Shown piece by piece: positions 14,261-19,752 of a stretch of DNA of 19,752 bases (position 1 is the first letter of the stretch; each line of letters starts with the position of its first letter). The position numbers and the translations under genes are program-made. Source of the DNA: CAZTWC01 sp964617105 [NCBI: uncultured Myxococcia bacterium] (GTDB lineage Bacteria > CAZTWC01); assembly GCA_964617105.1 (NCBI GenBank), contig CAZTWC010000036.1, positions 1-19,752 on the forward strand. The letters are read 5' to 3'. The notes below the pieces were generated by a model. It did not search any database. It saw only the letters and a list, made by a program, of their open reading frames with translations, and was not told the origin of the DNA.

Positions 14261-15955
14261 ATGAGTCCAGAAAACCAACGATTGGTACTGGTAAACAAAA
14301 AGCATCGTAAAATCCTGAAATGGTTATTGCCTCTTTTGTTCCTGGCCTGCTTTTTACAATTTTTCACGGGGATTGCCCATGGCGACGAACTTGAAAAAGC
14401 CATCCATTATTTTAACAAAGGCGAGTATGATAGGACCATTGGGATTTTATCGGTTTATAAAGTAAAAGAGCCAAAAAATCACCAAATTGCCTTTTACCTG
14501 GGTTACAGTTTTTTGAAAAACCGTAAATACAGCCGTGCTTTGTCTCATTTTGAAAAGGCGGTTGAACTGGAACCTGGTGATATCCGCTCCTATTATTTGC
14601 GCGGGATATCCCGTTTTTCTTTGAAATTACCCAGTGCTGCTTCGGATTTTAAAAAAGTGGTCCAACGATTGCCCCTGTCACCCATTGGCAGGTCTGCCTC
14701 GGCCTACCTTGACCTCATTGATGATAAGAAGAGACAAATTTTTAAGACAAACTTCAACCAGGCCCTTTCCCTGTTCAAAAAAGGAGATTACACCGGATCT
14801 TCCAGGGCTTTTGACAAATTGGCCGCAAAACAGCCAAAAAATGCCACGGTCCTCTATTATGCCGGTTACAGCCGGTTCAAAGAGATGAAGTATGATCAGG
14901 CCATAGCTTTTTTCAACAAGTCCCTCCAACTTGAGACTGGCAACGAGACCACCCTCTTTATGAAAGCATTAACCCTGCGAGCCCTTGGAAAACCAAAAAA
15001 GGGGGACCAGATCCTGAGTAACCTGGCTGACTCTGGGAGCGAGATGGGGGGTGTAGCCCAGACCTATTTAAAAAAATCCCACAGACCCGGAAGGAAAAAC
15101 AACTGGTATTATCATTTGCAGATGGGCTTGGATTATGACACCAACCCGGGCTATCTGCCCGAAAACGGGCTCTCTTCCGGTGAAAAACCGGATCCGGGTG
15201 CTGCATTTTCCCTGTTTATGTCAGGGGGGGTGGAGGGCGTTACCTTTGGACCGGGTCAATTTGAATTCCAGGTCTCTGCCTTCCAGCGGCTCTATACTGA
15301 AATAATGAGCCCGGATCACCAAACCAGTCTCTATATGGGCCTTGGCTATGGTGTTTATAATAAAAAAGTTTCCTATGGGGTACGGGCTGGAGGGGGGACC
15401 TTCCTCTATGATTTCAAACCCTTTGACAGTATGGGAAGTTTGTCGGCCTGGCTGAAATTAGGGCTTACAGAGAACATTGCCCTGGGTTCAGAGGCTGAGA
15501 TTTATTTAAAAACTGTCCATGACAATGCCTATGAATACCTCCAAGGTAAAGGAGTGCGGGTTCGACCTTTATTATCTTTTATGCCGGGGGGCAAAGAATT
15601 GCAGCTGGATTTGGGCGGTCAATTCTATTATGAACTGAACCAATCCCTAATAGACCAGGAATCCTCTGAATTCTACTCCTTCAGTTACAAGGCAGTTGGA
15701 CCGTCTGCGTACATCTCCTGGTTTCTGCCCTCTGATTTGCACCTGAGAGTTGGTGCAAACCTGCTCTGGAAAAATTACCTTGACCTCACAACATCCAGGC
15801 CCGACCGTCTGCTGGATATTTCATCCACCCTGGTGTGGTCGGGTCTCAACTTTTCTCAGTTGTTTTTTCAAGTTTCCTTTCAGGGGAGCAATTCCCCCCT
15901 TTCCTTCCGTACTTACCAGAAATTTTTGTTCTCTTCCGGGGTGATTTTCCGGTAG
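14261..15955 (+). CDS. TPR-repeat plus beta-barrel outer-membrane protein
   Basis: 564 residues. A basic N-terminus and signal peptide (WLLPLLFLACFLQFFTGIAHG-DE) are followed by TPR repeats to about residue 280 (ELEKAIHYFNKGEYDRTIGIL, YSRALSHFEKAVELEPGDIR, FNQALSLFKKGDYTGSSRAF, KYDQAIAFFNKSLQLETGN). The C-terminal half has alternating strands with aromatic residues (GLDYDTNPGYLP, SLYMGLGYGVYNKKVSYGV, QLDLGGQFYYELN) and ends in GVIFR, as outer-membrane barrels do. The periplasmic TPR plus barrel architecture resembles Slam/type 11 secretion proteins and the exopolysaccharide exporters PgaA and BcsC; which one applies is not decidable here. ATG 14261 has GAAGGAAAT before it; TTG 14231 does not. 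The gene follows the Met/His-rich gene by 114 bp on the same strand. Confidence 0.82.
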   Translation: MSPENQRLVLVNKKHRKILKWLLPLLFLACFLQFFTGIAHGDELEKAIHYFNKGEYDRTIGILSVYKVKEPKNHQIAFYLGYSFLKNRKYSRALSHFEKAVELEPGDIRSYYLRGISRFSLKLPSAASDFKKVVQRLPLSPIGRSASAYLDLIDDKKRQIFKTNFNQALSLFKKGDYTGSSRAFDKLAAKQPKNATVLYYAGYSRFKEMKYDQAIAFFNKSLQLETGNETTLFMKALTLRALGKPKKGDQILSNLADSGSEMGGVAQTYLKKSHRPGRKNNWYYHLQMGLDYDTNPGYLPENGLSSGEKPDPGAAFSLFMSGGVEGVTFGPGQFEFQVSAFQRLYTEIMSPDHQTSLYMGLGYGVYNKKVSYGVRAGGGTFLYDFKPFDSMGSLSAWLKLGLTENIALGSEAEIYLKTVHDNAYEYLQGKGVRVRPLLSFMPGGKELQLDLGGQFYYELNQSLIDQESSEFYSFSYKAVGPSAYISWFLPSDLHLRVGANLLWKNYLDLTTSRPDRLLDISSTLVWSGLNFSQLFFQVSFQGSNSPLSFRTYQKFLFSSGVIFR

Positions 15956-16042
15956 GACCAGCCATTCAAATTTAATTTTTCGCCTAAAACTCGCCTGGAA
16001 GATATTCTCTCATCAATTTGGCTTGAAGCCATTTGTTCATAT

Positions 16043-16058
16043 TGTTGAATATTCAACA
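16043..16058. promoter_or_regulatory. Perfect 16-bp palindrome, enhancer-like site of the efflux operon
   Basis: TGTTGAATATTCAACA is fully symmetric and matches TGTAGAATAGTCTACA (4404-4419) at 13 of 16 positions, sharing TGTnGAATAnTCnACA. It lies about 140 bp upstream of the predicted sigma-54 start point. It is likely bound by the NtrC-family regulator encoded at 4550. Confidence 0.6.
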
Positions 16059-16167
16059 CTAGTTGTAGAAATGTACTCAAAAGACTTGGTTATTCTGTCT
16101 ACTTTTTCATTTAACCTGTAATGATAAACAATAGTAAATACAGCATGTTATACAAAAAAATCAATTC

Positions 16168-16183
16168 TGGCACAAATCATGCT
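16168..16183 (+). promoter_or_regulatory. Sigma-54 promoter of the heavy-metal efflux operon
   Basis: TGGCACAAATCATGCT carries TGGCAC at -24 and TGC at -12 with correct spacing; the only mismatch to the core consensus is A for the first T of TTGC. Transcription should begin near 16194, about 100 nt before the TTG start of the outer-membrane channel gene. Confidence 0.7.
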
Positions 16184-16295
16184 AATAAAATATATAGACT
16201 TAATGCAGTAGACTGAATAGAGCGAAAACAAAATAACAAATTTTTCGTTATCTACTTGGATCAATCACCATTTAAATTTCATTGGAGAAAGTAAA

Positions 16296-17581
16296 TTGAT
16301 AACAAAAATAAAAAAGTTCATTTCGCTTCCGGGTCTTGTGCTGATAATTTTTTCATTTTTCGTACATCCTGCTACCGCAACTGAGATCAAGGCACCCGAC
16401 CAGGCATTAATAACACTCATAGATCAAGCTCTTTTGAAAAATCCGAACCTGGCCTCCCTCCAGCAGCAGGTAAAAGCCTTGGCTTTTCAAAAAGAGGCTG
16501 TCCAGGTCATCAAGGACCCGGTTGTGGCCCTGGAATACAGCAATTTCCCCTGGGATTCTTGGAAAATGGGGGATTCCCCCATGACCGGTCTTCAATTAAA
16601 GGTAATGCAGACTTTGCCATTTCCCGGCAAGAACCAGCGCCGCCAGGCAGTGGCCGGCCAGACGGTTCAAACCAAAAAGTTGCAACTCGAGGTACTGCGC
16701 CTGGAGTTGGCCTGGCAAGTTAAGCAGGCTTATTGGTTCTTGACCCTTGTACGGCAACTGGAGACCATAACCCAAAACCATATTCAAGTTGTGGAGAAGT
16801 TGCTGAAAGCCGTGCGGTACAACTATGAAACCGGTAAAAAAGGGCAGCATGAGATACTGCGACTGGAAGTGCAGCGTGACAAACTCACAGAAGAGTTGAA
16901 CGAGTTCGAGCGGCGGGAGCGAGGTTTGACTGCAGCCATAAACAAGACCCTGCACCGGGAAATTACCACCGAAATCATTACCCCTGAAAATGTATTGGCA
17001 GAAAAAAGTTCAGAAACCCTGAAAACCCTGGTTGCCAGAGCCCTGAAATACAATCCGAAACTGAAACAATTCCTCTCTTCAGAAAAGGAGAAACGGCTGG
17101 CTGCAGACCAGGTCTATTATGAGCGCCACCCCGACATCACGGTCTGGGGTGGTTACAGGGCTCGTACAAAGGCGGGCATGGACCAGGGCATGGATTTTCT
17201 CTCCATTGGCCTATCCCTGCCCCTTCCAATGGACTACACTAACAGGTTCAAGGCGGCCAGGGCCAGTAAATTGGCAAAGGCTGCGGCTGAAAAAAAAAAT
17301 ATTCGGCAGAGGTGGACAGGATCAAGGCCGGGTTAGAAAAAGTTCTGGCAGATTGGCAGCGGGCTGGAAAAAAAGCCAAAGCCTATGAAGACAAACTTAT
17401 TCCCAGGGCCAAAAAGACCCTGGATGCGACATTGATTGCCTATAAAAACGGTCTGGCTGGTTTTTCCACCCTGTTCCAGGCAGAGGTGCAGTTGCTCCAG
17501 TTCGAGCGTACACTGCGCAAATCTATGATTCAAACCAAAATTGCTAAAGCGTTGATTACAAAATTGAGTGGGAATTTATAA
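16296..17581 (+). pseudogene. TolC/CusC-like outer-membrane channel, frameshifted in an A10 tract
   Basis: This is the outer-membrane component of the tripartite metal efflux pump. Signal peptide (LPGLVLIIFSFFVHPATA) is followed by two TolC-family repeats of long coiled helices (LITLIDQALLKNPNLASLQQQV, LEVLRLELAWQVKQAYWFL, LKTLVARALKYNPKLKQFL). The frame stops at 17336 after passing the run of ten A (17290-17299). With one more A, or two fewer, it reads on as YSAEVDRIKAGLEKVLADW and ends at TAA 17579-17581 with the usual second-repeat helices (KKTLDATLIAYKNGLAGFSTL). The restored protein is about 428 residues, normal for the family. Transcriptional slippage on A10 could restore it; a sequencing indel or real inactivation are alternatives. 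TTG 16296 follows GGAGA at 7-8 nt. It lies 13 bp before the adaptor gene. Confidence 0.88.
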
Positions 17582-17594
17582 GGAGTTTTGTCAA

Positions 17595-19292
17595 ATGTTC
17601 AAGAAATTTTTAAAAGGAATACTTTTGATTACAATTTTTGCCCTGTTTTTCGTGACTGGAGCCCAAATTCTGCCCTCTTTTGAAGGGGAAAAAGAGCAGG
17701 ATCCTTGCCTGGAGCAGCCCGAACATCCTGGGCAAGGCGGCATTTGCCTGCCCGGGGAGGTTTTCGCTGCCGAGAAATTTTATACTTGTCCCATGCACCC
17801 CAATATCATCCGGGAACAACAAGGTGAGTGCCCCATCTGCGGCATGGACCTGGTAGAAAAAAAGCCACAGAGTGATTCGACTGGTGGCCGATCCCATGGT
17901 GTTGAAGACAATGGCAGCCATGAAGGCCACGACCACGGCCAGGCGGAGGGGGATGGAGCCGATGGCATGTCAAAGACTTTGTACACCTGCGGCATGCACC
18001 CCAATGTGATCCAAGATGGCCCCGGCTATCCTTCGGATAGCTTAGGCGATTCAAAAGAATCGCCAGGGCAATGTCCAATCTGCGGTATGGACCTTGTTCC
18101 GGTTTACGAGGACGAGGGATCTGAAAGTTCCGGTTCAACCGTTATTGTAGACCCGGTTATGGTGCAAAACATGGGGGTCAGGGTGGCCCACGTGGAGCGG
18201 GGCCCCATATTCCGTCACATCCGCACCATCGGTGAGGTGGACGTGGCCGAGGATGAAATCTCGGTGGTGAACCTGCGTTTTTCCGGCTGGATCGAGAAAA
18301 TCTGGGTGGACGAGACAGGGCAAGCCGTTAAAAAGGGGAAGCCTCTGTTCCGTATTTATTCCCCCGAGGTGGTGGCTGCCCAGGAAGAGTACATGCTGGC
18401 TCTCAATACCGAAGGCAAGGATAGCCCCCTGGCAAGGTCAGCCAGGAGAAAACTAAGTTTATGGGATATTCCCCAATCCCACCTGATTGAACTGGTCAAA
18501 GGAGGTAATGCCCACCGCAACGTGGTGGTGACGGCTCCCCGTTCCGGGTATGTGCTGCACAAAAACGTGGTCCAGGGGGCCAGGGTCAGGGCGGGCATGG
18601 ACCTGTACCGCATCGGTAACCTGAGAAAAATATGGGTTAACGCCGAGATCTACGAGTTTGACGCGCCCTGGATCCGAAAAGGACAGAAAGCCTTCATGGA
18701 ACTCTCCTTTCAGAAGGGAAAGCAATGGAAGGGACGGGTGGGGTACATCCACCCAACCCTGAACAAGATGAGCAGGACTCTAAAGGTTAGGCTAGAGTTC
18801 GTCAACCCGGGTATCCGGCTGAAACCCGGCATGTTCGCCACCATCCACATCGAAACCAGGCGCAAGGAAGGTGTTCTCAATATTCCCACCGAGGCGGTCA
18901 TTCACTCCGGCAAGAGGCAACTGGTCTTTGTTTCCAGGGAATTGGGCAAATATAAGGCCAAAGAAATCATTACCGGGCTAAACGGGGACAACCATAGAAT
19001 CGAAGTGGTCAAAGGATTGAAAGAAGGGGAAGCTGTGGTGACATCGGGCCAATTTTTGCTTGATTCCGAAAGCCAGTTGCAGGAGGCCATCCAGAAACTC
19101 CTCGATGCCCGGCTGCAGGTCAGGGACCAGAAAAAAAGCCCTTCGGATCCCGGACATGACCATACAAAACATGAAACATCTAGGAGCCAGGGTTCTGAAT
19201 ACTGGACCTGCTCCATGCACCCAAATGTGGTCCAGGACGGGCCAGGCACCTGCCCCATCTGCGGCATGGATCTTATAAAGAAAAAGAGATAA
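17595..19292 (+). CDS. cusB: CusB-like RND efflux periplasmic adaptor with three heavy-metal-binding domains
   Basis: 565 residues. An N-terminal membrane/signal helix (ILLITIFALFFVTGA) is followed by two heavy-metal-binding domains of the CPMHP...CPICGMDL type (about 63-88 and 130-168) separated by a His-rich linker (HEGHDHGQ). The CusB/CzcB core follows: barrel-sandwich (IRTIGEVDVAEDE, FSGWIEKIWVDETGQAVKKG), helical hairpin, lipoyl half (VTAPRSGYVLHKNVVQGARV), beta-barrel (WVNAEIYEFDAPWIRKGQ) and membrane-proximal part. A third metal domain ends the protein (WTCSMHPNVVQDGPGTCPICGMDLI). The second domain carries a 14-residue insertion encoded by two tandem perfect hairpins. ATG 17595 is chosen for AAGGAG at 9 nt; GTG 17568 would overlap the channel gene. 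The metals are probably Cu(I)/Ag(I) or divalent ions. Confidence 0.93.
   Translation: MFKKFLKGILLITIFALFFVTGAQILPSFEGEKEQDPCLEQPEHPGQGGICLPGEVFAAEKFYTCPMHPNIIREQQGECPICGMDLVEKKPQSDSTGGRSHGVEDNGSHEGHDHGQAEGDGADGMSKTLYTCGMHPNVIQDGPGYPSDSLGDSKESPGQCPICGMDLVPVYEDEGSESSGSTVIVDPVMVQNMGVRVAHVERGPIFRHIRTIGEVDVAEDEISVVNLRFSGWIEKIWVDETGQAVKKGKPLFRIYSPEVVAAQEEYMLALNTEGKDSPLARSARRKLSLWDIPQSHLIELVKGGNAHRNVVVTAPRSGYVLHKNVVQGARVRAGMDLYRIGNLRKIWVNAEIYEFDAPWIRKGQKAFMELSFQKGKQWKGRVGYIHPTLNKMSRTLKVRLEFVNPGIRLKPGMFATIHIETRRKEGVLNIPTEAVIHSGKRQLVFVSRELGKYKAKEIITGLNGDNHRIEVVKGLKEGEAVVTSGQFLLDSESQLQEAIQKLLDARLQVRDQKKSPSDPGHDHTKHETSRSQGSEYWTCSMHPNVVQDGPGTCPICGMDLIKKKR
18025..18064 (+). repeat. Double-hairpin palindromic insertion inside the adaptor's second metal domain
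   Basis: Two perfect stem-loops lie end to end. GCTATCC-TTC-GGATAGC covers 18025-18041 and GGCGATTC-AAAA-GAATCGCC covers 18045-18064. They are translated as part of the in-frame peptide YPSDSLGDSKESPG (42 bp), which is absent from the first and third metal domains of the same protein. It looks like a small REP/RPE-type palindromic element that inserted without breaking the frame. No second copy was seen in the window. Confidence 0.75.
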
Positions 19293-19299
19293 TCGTAAA

Positions 19300-19405
19300 A
19301 CAGTAAAACAGAATAGTTGAATTACTTGGCAGTTGAATGAATGAGTAACTGAAAAACTAAAGAACTGAAAAACTAAGAAACTGCTTAATTGAATAACTGA
19401 AAACA
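19300..19405. repeat. Degenerate 16-bp-period repeats between adaptor and pump genes
   Basis: AACTGAAAAACTAA occurs exactly at 19347-19360 and 19363-19376. A partial copy (AACTGAAAAC) lies at 19395-19404, with related GTTGAAT/AACTG words throughout the 126-bp gap. The repeats spread the adaptor and pump genes apart within one operon and may be slippage-prone. Confidence 0.6.
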
Positions 19406-19418
19406 GGACTGTTATGTC

Positions 19419-19752
19419 ATGATTGATTGGATAATAGAACACAGTGTAAAAAATCGTTTTTTCGTGGTGATCATCACCGTCATCGTGATTGTGGCCGGTA
19501 TTTGGTCCATGCTGAACATGCCAGTGGACGCCATCCCAGACCTTTCCGATGTCCAGGTGATCGTGTTCACCAAATACCCGGGCCAGGCACCAGGAGTGGT
19601 AGAGGACCAGGTAACTTACCCGCTGACCACGGCCATGCTCTCTGTGCCCTATGCCAAAACCGTGCGCGGGTACTCCTTTTTCGGCTTCTCAATGGTGTAC
19701 ATCATTTTTGAGGACGGTACAGACCTGTACTGGGCCCGTTCCAGGGTGTTAG
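19419..19752 (+). CDS. cusA: CusA/CzcA-type heavy-metal RND efflux pump, 5' part
   Basis: The first 111 codons of the inner-membrane proton-driven pump are present; the gene runs off the window. They show the family start ([20 protein letters not shown]), the first membrane helix ([18 protein letters not shown]) and the highly conserved periplasmic entry [40 protein letters not shown] and [23 protein letters not shown] 19419 starts the family-typical N-terminus. AGGA lies about 10 nt upstream, a rather weak site. It completes the channel-adaptor-pump order of a Cus/Czc operon. The metal-selecting residues of the transmembrane part are outside the window. Confidence 0.95.
   Translation, partial: MIDWIIEHSVKNRFFVVIITVIVIVAGIWSMLNMPVDAIPDLSDVQVIVFTKYPGQAPGVVEDQVTYPLTTAMLSVPYAKTVRGYSFFGFSMVYIIFEDGTDLYWARSRVL

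Larger units (their letters stand above)
15956..16295. other. Regulatory intergenic region of the efflux operon
   Basis: This AT-rich 340-bp stretch has no gene. It holds a perfect 16-bp palindrome (16043-16058), a sigma-54 promoter (16168-16183) and a leader of about 100 nt. Partial copies of the palindrome half site (TTGTAGAAATGTAC near 16063; TGTCTACT near 16097) lie in between. GGAGA before TTG 16296 is the ribosome site. Confidence 0.6.

Noticed and set aside
19300-19405. CRISPR-like array
   Set aside because: The repeats are 14 bp with 2-bp gaps and quickly degenerate; there are no spacers of constant length and no cas genes.

Overview
The window reads as a bacterial chromosome segment of moderate GC with short intergenic gaps. 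A likely selenocysteine (UGA) codon, sigma-54 promoters, a FeoAB system with a Cys-rich partner, an ECF sigma operon and a Cus-type RND efflux operon suggest an anaerobic Deltaproteobacterium (Desulfobacterota). That placement is inferred from family content, not from a marker gene. No rRNA, tRNA, CRISPR array or transposase was seen.

Layout: (1) 1-650: a short unassigned coding-like remnant and a small secreted or anchored protein of unknown function. (2) 651-2440, minus strand: a sulfur or thiol module of an ArsR-rhodanese regulator, a thioredoxin-fold protein with an in-frame UGA and a SECIS-like hairpin, and a TauE/SafE permease, behind a perfect operator-like palindrome. (3) 3022-4325: asnB broken by an internal deletion and frameshift. 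(4) 4384-7068: a sigma-54 two-component system, regulator gene first, behind a sigma-54 promoter and two 16-bp palindromes. (5) 7173-11312, minus strand: an iron module of a DtxR/MntR-type regulator, feoA, feoB, a small outer-membrane-like protein (frameshifted in a G6 run) and a 47-residue FeoB-associated Cys-rich membrane protein too short for ordinary ORF calling. (6) 11560-15955: an ECF sigma factor, a zinc-finger anti-sigma factor, a secreted Met/His/Gly-rich protein and a TPR plus beta-barrel outer-membrane protein. (7) 16043-19752: a heavy-metal efflux operon of a TolC-like channel (frameshifted in an A10 run), a CusB-like adaptor with three heavy-metal-binding domains, and the start of a CusA/CzcA pump.

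How the parts may work together: the palindromes before the sigma-54 two-component genes share the core TGTnGAATAnTCnACA with a perfect palindrome upstream of a sigma-54 promoter before the efflux operon. This suggests that the two-component system controls itself and metal efflux, as in ZraSR-like systems. The ECF operon between them encodes an extreme Met/His-rich exported protein with a possible outer-membrane partner, and may be a second, envelope-stress arm of the same copper or silver defence.

Most notable observations: the candidate selenoprotein and SECIS element; the ECF/Met-His-rich/TPR-barrel operon; the shared enhancer motif; a double-hairpin insertion read in frame within a metal-binding domain of the adaptor; and two homopolymer frameshifts in envelope genes.
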